A DNA stretch of 64,000 nucleotides, taken from NCBI GenBank assembly GCA_947627815.1, contig CANQXN010000001.1, positions 11,255 to 75,254 of the forward strand, read 5' to 3'. Of the stretch, positions 1 through 7,667 are shown piece by piece. The DNA is from an uncultured Clostridia bacterium. GTDB lineage: Bacteria; Bacillota; Clostridia; Oscillospirales; CAG-272. Each line of letters begins with the position of its first letter. Position 1 is the first letter of the stretch. The position numbers and the translations under genes were made by a program. Below the pieces are notes generated by a model that saw only the letters and a program-made list of their open reading frames with translations, did no database searches and had not been told where the DNA came from.

Positions 1-204
1 CTTCATATTCGGTCACCGTGGGCCGAAGGGAGGAAAGGGACAGCCGCCGAAGGATGTCCGCTTACGGAACGAGCGGATATACCTGGTCTGGCAAATAAGA
101 TTTGTCTGACTGTCGCAGAGATGCGGAGAGCTATTGTTATTATCACAGGTCGGCTTCATGTCGTTGGTTTTATAACAATAGCTGAGGATCTCAGCTATTT
201 TTTT
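1..204 (+). promoter_or_regulatory. Lysine riboswitch (L box), 5' end cut by window edge
   Basis: The sequence carries the conserved L-box blocks: CAGCCGCCGAAGG near 41-53, a P4-type stem (TCCGCT 57-62 with AGCGGA 72-77), a P5-type stem (CAAAT 92-96 with ATTTG 100-104) and the signature ACTGTCGCAGAGATGCGGAG at 109-128. The 5' strand of P1 and part of P2/P3 lie left of the window. Two exclusive helices can be read. AGCTATTGTTAT (129-140) pairs with ATAACAATAGCT (172-183) as an antiterminator, and the second half of that helix overlaps the terminator stem at 179-197. When lysine is bound, P1 should capture the 129-140 strand, so the terminator forms and the operon is off. Family assignment rests on established knowledge of the L box; the switch geometry is seen directly. 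The downstream lysine genes fit. Confidence 0.93.
179..204 (+). terminator. Riboswitch-controlled intrinsic terminator
   Basis: A perfect 8-bp stem TAGCTGAG/CTCAGCTA with a 3-nt loop is followed by seven T residues. Its left arm overlaps the antiterminator helix of the lysine riboswitch. It is the expression platform ahead of dapA. Confidence 0.92.
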
Positions 205-237
205 ATTGCAGTGAACTGCAGAAAGGAAAAATCAGCC

Positions 238-1125
238 ATGAAAAAGCAAGTTTTTACCGGCGCCGCTACCGCGTTGATCACGCCGCTGAAGCCAAGCGGC
301 ATTGATTATCCCGCCTTTGGAAGACTGATCGATTGGCAAATCGAAAAAGGCATTGACGCTTTGGTGATTTGCGGTACGACAGGCGAGGCTTCCACCCTGA
401 ATGACGAAGAACATATTGACGCCATCGCTTTTGCCGCTGAAAAAATCGCGCATCGCGTCCCCCTGATCGCCGGTACAGGAAGCAACGATACGCCGCACGC
501 GATCAAGCTTGCGCGGGCGGCATGGAAAGCGGGCGCCGATTCTCTTCTCGTGGTGACGCCTTACTATAATAAAACTTCACAGCGCGGGCTTGTCCGTTAT
601 TATTACGATATTGCCGACAGTACGCCCCTTCCTGTCATTCTTTACAATGTTCCGTCGAGAACCGGCGTTACCATCGAGCCTTCCACTTGCGCGCTACTGG
701 CGGAGCATGAAAATATTGTCGCGCTGAAAGAGGCAGGCGGCAATATTTCCAAAACGGTCGAAACGATGGCGCTGGTCGGCGACCGCCTTGCCCTTTATTC
801 GGGCAATGACGATCAGATTGTCCCGCTTTTGGCTTTGGGCGGTTTGGGCGTTATCTCGGTTCTTTCCAATTTACTCCCGGCCGAAACCAGAGAGATTTAC
901 TATCGTTTTGCCGCCGGCGATGTGGCGGGCAGTCTTGCTTTGCAGTTGGGATATCACCGCCTGATCCAGGCGCTGTTTTCCGATGTCAACCCCATCCCCG
1001 TCAAAGCCGCGATGGCCGCGCTTGGCTTTTGCGACAATTACCTGCGCGCCCCCCTGCTTCCCATGGAAAAAAGCGCCGAAGAAAAATTGCTCGGTGTGAT
1101 GCGCGATATGGGGCTTTCGGTCTGA
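238..1125 (+). CDS. dapA: 4-hydroxy-tetrahydrodipicolinate synthase
   Basis: This enzyme condenses pyruvate with aspartate semialdehyde, the first committed step to DAP and lysine, in the cytoplasm. The 295-residue product has the family's normal length. Visible motifs are CGTTGEASTL near residue 44, VVTPYYNKTSQRG with the catalytic tyrosine, and ALKEAGGN with the Schiff-base lysine. I start at ATG 238, where the family N-terminus MKKQVFTGAATALITPL begins and a GAAAGG ribosome-binding site precedes. The frame stays open back to 121, but that would run through the riboswitch. First gene of the lysine operon. Confidence is very high. Confidence 0.97.
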   Translation: MKKQVFTGAATALITPLKPSGIDYPAFGRLIDWQIEKGIDALVICGTTGEASTLNDEEHIDAIAFAAEKIAHRVPLIAGTGSNDTPHAIKLARAAWKAGADSLLVVTPYYNKTSQRGLVRYYYDIADSTPLPVILYNVPSRTGVTIEPSTCALLAEHENIVALKEAGGNISKTVETMALVGDRLALYSGNDDQIVPLLALGGLGVISVLSNLLPAETREIYYRFAAGDVAGSLALQLGYHRLIQALFSDVNPIPVKAAMAALGFCDNYLRAPLLPMEKSAEEKLLGVMRDMGLSV

Positions 1126-1205
1126 CGGCGGCAAGAAAGTAAAAAAATCAGGAGCCGCCTTTGAAAATCGGTTTTCCCGGGCGGACAGAAAGGAAATAAA
1201 AATAC

Positions 1206-1935
1206 ATGAAAGTCATTATCCATGGTGCATTGGGAAGAATGGGCATTGCGCTGACCGAACTTGTGTGCAGCGGCAAAGAAAATGCCGTGCTTGCCGCGAT
1301 GGTGGATAAAAACGCGGCGCCGTCTGATAATCTGTTCACGCGGCTGGAAGATTACGACGGAAGCGCCGATGTGATCATTGATTTCTCTCATCACACCGCC
1401 GTGGCTTCCCTGCTCCCCTATGCGGTGGAGCGCGGTATTCCGGTCGTCATCGCGACAACCGGTCATGACGAGGCGGAAAAAGAAGAGATTCGTCGGGCGG
1501 CCACACATATCCCGATTTTTCTTTCCGCCAATATGTCGCTCGGTATTGCCGCCCTCGCGGCCTTTGCGCAATGTGCCGCCAAGATGTTCCCTGAGGCCGA
1601 TATTGAGATTGTGGAAACGCATCATACCGGCAAGCTGGATGCGCCCAGCGGCACGGCGCTGCTTTTGGCGGAAGGCATTCGGAAAGAGCGCCCGCAGGCG
1701 ATCATCCATTGCGGCCGTGTCGGTATGGGAAAGCGCGACCCCAACGAGATCGGCATTTCTTCCCCGCGTGGTGGGAATCCATGAGATCATCATCACCACA
1801 GGCACCGAAACCCTGACACTGAAACACGAGGCACATGACCGTTCTCTGTTTGCGCAAGGCGCGCTTGCCGCCGCGGCTTACCTTTGCGGAAAACCGGCCG
1901 GCTTGTATTCGGTCAATGATATGGTGAGGATATAA
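1206..1935 (+). pseudogene. dapB: 4-hydroxy-tetrahydrodipicolinate reductase, frameshifted
   Basis: DapB reduces hydroxy-tetrahydrodipicolinate with NAD(P)H. Frame one (from 1206) has the nucleotide-binding start VIIHGALGRMG and the catalytic HHTGKLDAPSGTA, then reads RGGNP and stops at 1784. The missing C-terminus (VVGIHEIII ... GLYSVNDMVRI) continues in the +1 frame to 1935. The family has RGG[ND]xVGxHE at exactly this junction. Inserting a second copy of the 11-mer GTGGTGGGAAT at 1768-1778 restores RGGNVVGIHE and the frame, giving about 246 residues, normal for DapB. So one copy of an 11-bp tandem repeat seems to be missing. That could be true slippage, a phase-variable state or an assembly collapse. 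The gene should be essential, so an error or switchable state is likely. Confidence 0.88.
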
Positions 1936-1936
1936 C

Positions 1937-2788
1937 ATGAAAAAAATTGCTTTTACCAAAATGCACGGCATCGGCAATGACTATATCTATATCAACTGCT
2001 TTGCCGAACAAGTATGTTCTCCCAATAAGCTTTCTTTGAAAATGTCGCCTCGACATTTTTCGGTCGGCGCCGATGGTGTGGTCTTAATCTGCCCTTCGGA
2101 AAGAGCGGACGCCCGTATGCGAATGTTCAATGCCGACGGCAGCGAAGGAAAGATGTGCGGCAATGCCATCCGATGTGTCGGAAAGTATTTATACGATAAC
2201 GGCATGGTTACCAAAGATGAAATCACGGTGGAAACCCTGAGCGGCATCAAAAAGCTGCAACTGCATCTGGAAAACGGCAAGGTGCAAGGCGCTACTGTGG
2301 CCATGGGGAAAGCGGATTTTTCTCCTGCGGCGATTCCGCTGTCTCCTAGTCTTTCTTCTTCGTCGTTTTCCCTGTCGGTCGGGGGGAGCGATTGGCACAT
2401 GACCTGTGTTTCTGTCGGAAATCCCCATGCGGTGACCTATGTGGCTGATCCCGGACGCCTGAATCTTGCCGACATCGGGCCTCTTTTTGAGTATAACGGC
2501 GCTTTCCCCGAGCGTGTCAACACCGAATTTGTGCGCGTTATCGACCCTACGACTTTGGAAATGAGGGTCTGGGAACGCGGGAGCGGCGAAACCTTCGCCT
2601 GCGGCACCGGCGCCTGCGCCGTGACGGCGACCTCGGTAAAAAACGGATTCTGCCCCGCCGATACGCCGATTACCGTCCGGCTTTTGGGCGGCGAACTTTC
2701 CATCGTCTGTACGCACGATTACGAGTTGTTTATGACCGGCCCTGCGGTCAAAGTTTATGAAGGGATTTACGAATATGATGAAGATTAA
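1937..2788 (+). CDS. dapF: Diaminopimelate epimerase
   Basis: DapF converts LL-DAP to meso-DAP, the form used for peptidoglycan cross-linking and by LysA. The 283-residue product shows both catalytic cysteine motifs, MCGNAIRCVGKY near residue 73 and FACGTGACA near residue 218, and the N-terminal KMHGIGNDY. Its ATG lies one base after the end of the restored dapB frame, which supports co-translation with dapB and makes a permanently dead dapB surprising. It overlaps the start of dapL. Confidence 0.97.
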   Translation: MKKIAFTKMHGIGNDYIYINCFAEQVCSPNKLSLKMSPRHFSVGADGVVLICPSERADARMRMFNADGSEGKMCGNAIRCVGKYLYDNGMVTKDEITVETLSGIKKLQLHLENGKVQGATVAMGKADFSPAAIPLSPSLSSSSFSLSVGGSDWHMTCVSVGNPHAVTYVADPGRLNLADIGPLFEYNGAFPERVNTEFVRVIDPTTLEMRVWERGSGETFACGTGACAVTATSVKNGFCPADTPITVRLLGGELSIVCTHDYELFMTGPAVKVYEGIYEYDED

Positions 2789-3962
2789 AATCAACGAAAA
2801 CTTTAAAAAAATAAAGCCCAGCTATCTTTTCTCGGATATCGGAAAAAAAGTCCGTACTTTTTCTTCAGCACATCCTGATTTAAAAATCATTCGTCTGGGT
2901 ATCGGCGATGTGACGCTTCCGCTTTCGCCCTGTGTGATCGACGCCATGACAAAAGCGGTGGCCGAAATGGGAGAAAAAAGCAGTTTTCGCGGCTATGCCC
3001 CGGAATATGGCTATGATTTTCTGCGGGAAGCGATCGCCCGTCATTATGAACGGTTTGGCGTCAGCCTGTCGCCGGAAGAAATTTTTGTCAGCGACGGCGC
3101 GAAAAGCGACCTTGGCAATCTTGTCGATATTTTCGGTGATAATGAAATTCTGATCCCGGACCCCGTCTACCCTGTCTATCTTGACAGCAACCTAATGAGC
3201 GGGCGTCGGGTTCGTTTTCTTGCGGCCAACGCGGAGAACGGATTTCTTCCCTTGCCCGACGAGTCCCTGACCGGCGAGGGCTATATTATCTATCTTTGTT
3301 CTCCCAACAACCCGACCGGCGCCGCTTATGAAAAAAATGAGCTTGCCGAGTGGATTTCGTTCGCCATAAAAACAGGATCGCTGATCATTTACGATTCCGC
3401 TTATGAGGCTTACATTCAGGGCAGCGCTCCCCACAGTATTTATGAAGTGGAAGGCGCCAAAGAATGCGCCATTGAAGTATGTTCCCTTTCCAAAACCGCC
3501 GGATTTACCGGAACGCGCTGCGCCTGGACGGTTGTGCCTGCCGGCATAACGGCAGGCGGCCTTTCGCTCTCGGCGCTCTGGGCCAGACGGCAGGCCACGA
3601 AATATAACGGATTGCCGTATGTGGTTCAGCGCGGCGCGGAAGCGGCGCTTTCCGACGAAGGGCGAAAGCAATGTATGTCTCTTGTCGCCTATTATATGGA
3701 AAACGCGGCGCTGATCGCCGATCTTTTAAAGAAAAAAGGCATCTGGTTTACCGGCGGGCGCTCTTCCCCGTATCTCTGGCTGAAATGCCCCGGCGGGATG
3801 GGTTCCTGGGCGTTTTTCGATTATCTTCTGGAAAATATTCAGGTGGTAGGCACGCCGGGAGAAGGATTCGGTGAAGAAGGCAAAGGATATTTCCGCCTGA
3901 CCGCGTTCGGCAGTCGGGAAGATACCGAGGAGGCCGTGCATCGCATGGAGGCTTTGTTATGA
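2775..3962 (+). CDS. dapL: LL-diaminopimelate aminotransferase
   Basis: A PLP-dependent fold-type I aminotransferase that makes LL-DAP directly from tetrahydrodipicolinate and glutamate, bypassing the acylated intermediates of the DapD/DapC/DapE route. The N-terminus (INENFKKIKPSYLFSDIGKK), the RLGIGDVTLPL block and CSLSKTAGFTGTRCAW, which carries the PLP lysine, are typical of DapL. I choose ATG 2775, about ten bases after the AAGGG site at 2760-2764; ATG 2757 and 2778 are alternatives. About 395 residues, normal for the family. It overlaps dapF by 14 bases and lysA by an ATGA. No dapD, dapE or dapH is in the window, consistent with this shortcut. Confidence 0.95.
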   Translation: MMKIKINENFKKIKPSYLFSDIGKKVRTFSSAHPDLKIIRLGIGDVTLPLSPCVIDAMTKAVAEMGEKSSFRGYAPEYGYDFLREAIARHYERFGVSLSPEEIFVSDGAKSDLGNLVDIFGDNEILIPDPVYPVYLDSNLMSGRRVRFLAANAENGFLPLPDESLTGEGYIIYLCSPNNPTGAAYEKNELAEWISFAIKTGSLIIYDSAYEAYIQGSAPHSIYEVEGAKECAIEVCSLSKTAGFTGTRCAWTVVPAGITAGGLSLSALWARRQATKYNGLPYVVQRGAEAALSDEGRKQCMSLVAYYMENAALIADLLKKKGIWFTGGRSSPYLWLKCPGGMGSWAFFDYLLENIQVVGTPGEGFGEEGKGYFRLTAFGSREDTEEAVHRMEALL

Positions 3963-5287
3963 AAACCAGAGAAAAAAAGAAATTGCTGACGCCCGATCTC
4001 GATATCAACGAAAAAGGTCACCTGACCATTGCCGGACGAGATGCCGTGGCTTTGGCGGAAAAATATAAAACGGCGCTTTTCGTTATGAATGTCGAACGCT
4101 TTCGTGAAAATTGCGCGATCTACCGCCGGACGATGAAGGAGTGTTTCGGGCCGGACGCGCTCCCGTTGTTTGCCTCCAAATCCCTCTGCTTTACCGGGCT
4201 TTATCAATTGGTGGACGAATGCGGTCTTGGCACTGATCTTGTTTCTCCTGGGGAAATCTATACCGCTTTTCACGCCGGATTTCCGATGCAGAAGGCCTAT
4301 TTTCACGGCAACAATAAAACCGACGCGGATATTGCCTACGCCATGGACTGCGGCGTCGGCACCTTTGTGGTCGATAATGACGAGGAATTAGAAGCCATCA
4401 GCTATATTGCCACGCAAAGAAGAAGGAAACAGCCCATCTTGCTCCGCATTACGCCCGGCATCGATCCCCACACGCATAAAGCCGTTGTGACCGGCAGTGT
4501 GGATTCCAAATTCGGTCAGGCGATTGCCACCGGGCAGGCGTTTTCCTTTACCGAAAAGGCGCTGTCGCTTCCCGGCCTTGTGTTAAAAGGGTTTCACTGT
4601 CATATCGGTTCTCAGATTTTTGAAAGCGAACCCTTTTGTCAAGCCGCTTCTATCATGCTCCACTTTATTGCCGATGTCCGCCGCCGGTTCGGCTATACGG
4701 CCGAACAGCTGAATTTGGGCGGCGGGTTCGGCGTCCGCTATGTGGAAAGTCAACCGAGCATCGATATTGCCGCGAGTATTCGGCAGGTGGCCGCGCAAGT
4801 CAAGAGATGCTGTCAGGAGCTTGCCCTGCCTTGCCCCGCCATTTTGATGGAACCCGGGCGCTCTTTGGTGGCGGATACCGTCACAACGCTTTATACCGTC
4901 GGTTCGGTCAAGGAAATCCCGGGCGTTAAAAACTACATATCTGTGGACGGCGGCATGACCGATAACCCGCGCTATGCTTTATACGGCTCGGAATATACGC
5001 TCCTTAACGCGACAAAAGCCGCAGAAGAGGCGGATTTTATTTGTTCCGTCGGCGGGCGCTGCTGTGAGTCGGGCGATCTGATTCAGGAAAATGTTGCTTT
5101 GGCGCGTCCGACACGCGGCGATATTCTTGCCGTCTTTACGACGGGCGCTTATAACTATGCCATGGCTTCTAACTACAATCGTATTCCCCGTCCGGCGATC
5201 CTTCTCTTGGATAAAGAGAAAGAGATTCTCGCTGTCCGGCGTGAAACTTATGAGGATCTTTGCCGCTGCGATATGCCCTTGACATAA
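3959..5287 (+). CDS. lysA: Diaminopimelate decarboxylase
   Basis: LysA decarboxylates meso-DAP to L-lysine with PLP. The 442-residue product shows LFASKSLCF with the PLP lysine, HCHIGSQIF, LNLGGGFGVRY, EPGRSLVADT, GGRCCESGD and the C-terminal GAYNYAMASNYNRIPRP, all fold-type III decarboxylase landmarks in the right order. The start codon overlaps the dapL stop as ATGA, so translation is coupled. Last gene of the riboswitch-controlled operon; a strong terminator follows at once. Confidence 0.97.
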   Translation: MKTREKKKLLTPDLDINEKGHLTIAGRDAVALAEKYKTALFVMNVERFRENCAIYRRTMKECFGPDALPLFASKSLCFTGLYQLVDECGLGTDLVSPGEIYTAFHAGFPMQKAYFHGNNKTDADIAYAMDCGVGTFVVDNDEELEAISYIATQRRRKQPILLRITPGIDPHTHKAVVTGSVDSKFGQAIATGQAFSFTEKALSLPGLVLKGFHCHIGSQIFESEPFCQAASIMLHFIADVRRRFGYTAEQLNLGGGFGVRYVESQPSIDIAASIRQVAAQVKRCCQELALPCPAILMEPGRSLVADTVTTLYTVGSVKEIPGVKNYISVDGGMTDNPRYALYGSEYTLLNATKAAEEADFICSVGGRCCESGDLIQENVALARPTRGDILAVFTTGAYNYAMASNYNRIPRPAILLLDKEKEILAVRRETYEDLCRCDMPLT

Positions 5288-5291
5288 CGCA

Positions 5292-5327
5292 TGACAGGCT
5301 GCCCAGTCGGGCGGCCTGTCATTTTTT
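5292..5327 (+). terminator. Intrinsic terminator of the lysine operon
   Basis: TGACAGGC pairs with GCCTGTCA around an inner GCCC/GGGC helix, followed by six T residues and a second T-run a few bases on. It lies just after the lysA stop. Confidence 0.93.
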
Positions 5328-5348
5328 AAAATTTTTTGTCGCCCCCTA

Positions 5349-5377
5349 TTGACAATCACATGATTGTGTGCTACAAT
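5349..5377 (+). promoter_or_regulatory. Sigma-A promoter for the SPFH gene
   Basis: TTGACA at 5349-5354 and TACAAT at 5372-5377, with exactly 17 bases between them. It lies between the lysine operon terminator and the SPFH gene. Confidence 0.85.
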
Positions 5378-5478
5378 TAAGTGAGCAGAAAAAGAAAGAC
5401 ACCGTCGAAAGCAATTTTGCCGATCGATCGGATCGTTTTCTGCATCACCAAAGAAGCAAAGAAAAGAGGTAATGAAGT

Positions 5479-6507
5479 ATGCTTTGGTTTGTTCTCGGTA
5501 TTCTTGCCATCGTGGTATGCGGCGCTGTCGCCGTCAGCCTGAAAATGTCTAAACGCTCGATGAACCAGAAGAAAGGAGCCGTTTCGGCATCGGTCGGTGC
5601 CGTCGGCACGCTTCTCGGTATCGTCTTGATCGTGCTTGGCTGTATCCGCACGGTTCCCACCGGGCATACCGGTATTGTTACGACCTTCGGCCGTGTGCGC
5701 GATTTCACTTATGAAGCGGGTGTTCACTTCACAGCCCCCTGGAATACGGTAATCAACATGGATAACCGCAACCAGAAGGCAACCATCGATCTCTCCTGCT
5801 TTTCCTCCGATATTCAGGAAGTGGCTGTCATCTATACGCTGAACTATCAGATCGAAAAAGCCAATGCGCAGGAAATTTACCGCAACATCGGCACGGGCTA
5901 TTATGAAACCGTGATCGCCCCTCGGGTGCAGGAAACCGTGAAAAGCGTTATGGCAAAATTCACGGCGGAAGAGCTTCTCGATAACCGCGCCCAGCTTTCC
6001 GAAGAAATCCGCAATCTTTTGACGGCACAGCTTGCCAATTATAACATTGTTGTTTTGGATACATCCTTAGAAAATCTCGACTTTTCGGATGCGTTTACCG
6101 ATGCGGTAGAAGCCAAACAAGTGGCGGAACAGCGCGCCAAACAAGCCAAGATCGAGGAAGAGCAAAAAACGATGGAGGCGGAGGCGGCCGCGAAACGGGC
6201 AAAAATCGAAGCGGAAGCCGAGGCCAATGTGGCAAAGATCGCGGCGCAGGCCGAACTCGATGTAACCAAAATTCAGGCGGATGCCGCCGAATACGCCGGC
6301 CAAAAGGACGCCGCGATCGTCAAACAGTTGAGAGATACCCTTGCCAAAAATCCCGATGAAATGACACAGGAGGATTTTGAAAATCTTCTGATGTACTATT
6401 ACATCATGCAGTGGAACGGCGAACTTCCCTCCACCTATGTCGGCGCGGATGATTTTTACAAACTGCTCAGCGCTGTGGTGAACAGCGGGGCGGCCGCCGG
6501 CGAATGA
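5479..6507 (+). CDS. SPFH/prohibitin (band 7) membrane protein
   Basis: A 342-residue protein with a hydrophobic segment at about residues 2-22, a second at 40-60, then an SPFH domain starting near RTVPTGHTGIVTTFGRV (about 56-215) and an alanine/glutamate-rich coiled coil (about 220-290, VAEQRAKQAKIEEEQ and similar). This is the prohibitin architecture: membrane-anchored oligomeric scaffolds that organise membrane domains and often partner with proteases. An AGAGGT ribosome-binding site precedes ATG 5479. It is followed after ten bases by the hydroxyacid dehydrogenase gene and shares its promoter. Its partner is not visible here. Confidence 0.9.
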   Translation: MLWFVLGILAIVVCGAVAVSLKMSKRSMNQKKGAVSASVGAVGTLLGIVLIVLGCIRTVPTGHTGIVTTFGRVRDFTYEAGVHFTAPWNTVINMDNRNQKATIDLSCFSSDIQEVAVIYTLNYQIEKANAQEIYRNIGTGYYETVIAPRVQETVKSVMAKFTAEELLDNRAQLSEEIRNLLTAQLANYNIVVLDTSLENLDFSDAFTDAVEAKQVAEQRAKQAKIEEEQKTMEAEAAAKRAKIEAEAEANVAKIAAQAELDVTKIQADAAEYAGQKDAAIVKQLRDTLAKNPDEMTQEDFENLLMYYYIMQWNGELPSTYVGADDFYKLLSAVVNSGAAAGE

Positions 6508-6517
6508 GGCAAGCGCG

Positions 6518-7477
6518 ATGAAACTTGTCATTACAGATGCCGCGACAGTGACAAACGGCGATGTCGATCTTTCCTGTTTCTCGGATTTCGGCGAGGTGAT
6601 TTCTTACCCCTTGACAGCGCCTGATTTGCTTGCTCAACGGGTGAAAGACGCCGATTTTGTTCTCTGCAATAAATCCCGTATGACGCGCGAGGTGATGGAG
6701 GGAGCCAAACATCTTAAATATATCGGATTGTTTGCTACGGGCTATAACAATATCGATACAAGCGCCGCCAAAGAATTGGGCATTACGGTATGCAACGCCG
6801 GGAGTTATTCCACCGACGCCGTGGCGCAGCTGGTCTTCTCTTTCCTGCTTCATCATGCGTCCCGCGCGGCGGAATACAACAACTTTGTTCAGCAAGGCAG
6901 TTGGATCAAAAGCGCGACTTTTTCTCCCTTTGTCTTTGATATGACAGAACTTGCCGGCAAAACGATGGGCATTTTCGGCTTTGGCAGCATCGGCAAAAAA
7001 GTGGCACGCATCGCGCTTTCCTTCGGTATGAAGGTTTTGGTGACCACACGGACGGTACATCAGGAAGAGGAAGCGGCCTATGGCGTTTCCTTTGTGGATT
7101 TTGACACCCTTCTCTCCTCTTCCGATGTCATTACCGTTCATTGTCCCCTGACCGATCGCACCGCCGGATTGTTCGACCGCACGGTCTTTTCAAAAATGAA
7201 ACAGGGCGCCTATTTTATCAACACTTCCCGTGGCGGCGTTTTGGTGGAAAGCGCTTTGGCAGAAGCGGTCAAAAGCGGGCATCTGTCTGGCGCCGGCATC
7301 GATGTCCTGACGACCGAACCCATGCTGCCGGATTGTCCCTTGCTCGGAATTGATGCCATCACCATTACCCCGCATATTGCCTGGGCGCCGCGAGAAACCC
7401 GGGAACGGCTGATCGGCATTGTATATGACAACATCAAGGCGTTTTTAGACGGGCATCCTGTTCATGTGGTATCATAA
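6518..7477 (+). CDS. D-isomer-specific 2-hydroxyacid dehydrogenase
   Basis: A 319-residue NAD-dependent dehydrogenase of the glycerate/lactate/phosphoglycerate family. The Rossmann signature GIFGFGSIGKKVARIA is near residue 153. The catalytic triad is visible: Arg in INTSRGG, Glu in VLTTEP and His in TPHIAW. The N-terminal YIGLFATGYNNIDT block resembles HprA-type glycerate dehydrogenases more than SerA, and there is no C-terminal ACT domain, so I prefer a hydroxypyruvate/glycerate-type role. The exact substrate cannot be read from sequence. It is co-transcribed with the SPFH gene. Confidence 0.9.
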   Translation: MKLVITDAATVTNGDVDLSCFSDFGEVISYPLTAPDLLAQRVKDADFVLCNKSRMTREVMEGAKHLKYIGLFATGYNNIDTSAAKELGITVCNAGSYSTDAVAQLVFSFLLHHASRAAEYNNFVQQGSWIKSATFSPFVFDMTELAGKTMGIFGFGSIGKKVARIALSFGMKVLVTTRTVHQEEEAAYGVSFVDFDTLLSSSDVITVHCPLTDRTAGLFDRTVFSKMKQGAYFINTSRGGVLVESALAEAVKSGHLSGAGIDVLTTEPMLPDCPLLGIDAITITPHIAWAPRETRERLIGIVYDNIKAFLDGHPVHVVS

Positions 7478-7486
7478 CAAAAGTAC

Positions 7487-7518
7487 GGCTCCCGACTTTT
7501 TGGCCGGGAGCCTCTTTT
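7487..7518 (+). terminator. Intrinsic terminator
   Basis: GGCTCCCG pairs with CGGGAGCC around a T-rich loop, followed by TCTTTT. It lies just after the dehydrogenase stop. Confidence 0.88.
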
Positions 7519-7561
7519 GTAGGTTTCTCATAAAAAAATACGGCAAAATGACTTTGTACCC

Positions 7562-7590
7562 TTGAAATTCAAGCGGGGATATGATACAAT
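7562..7590 (+). promoter_or_regulatory. Sigma-A promoter for the P-loop/CYTH gene
   Basis: TTGAAA at 7562-7567, 17 bases, TACAAT at 7585-7590, about 80 bases ahead of the start codon. Confidence 0.8.
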
Positions 7591-7667
7591 AAGAAAGGTT
7601 GGGATCCGCCCGGATCTGGGGCGGATTCTTGATTTTTTTGCAAATACGCCGAATGGAAGAGAAAAAA

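Noticed and set aside
121..237. 5' extension of dapA by 39 residues
   Set aside because: It would translate the riboswitch and terminator; family N-terminus and ribosome-binding site support ATG 238.
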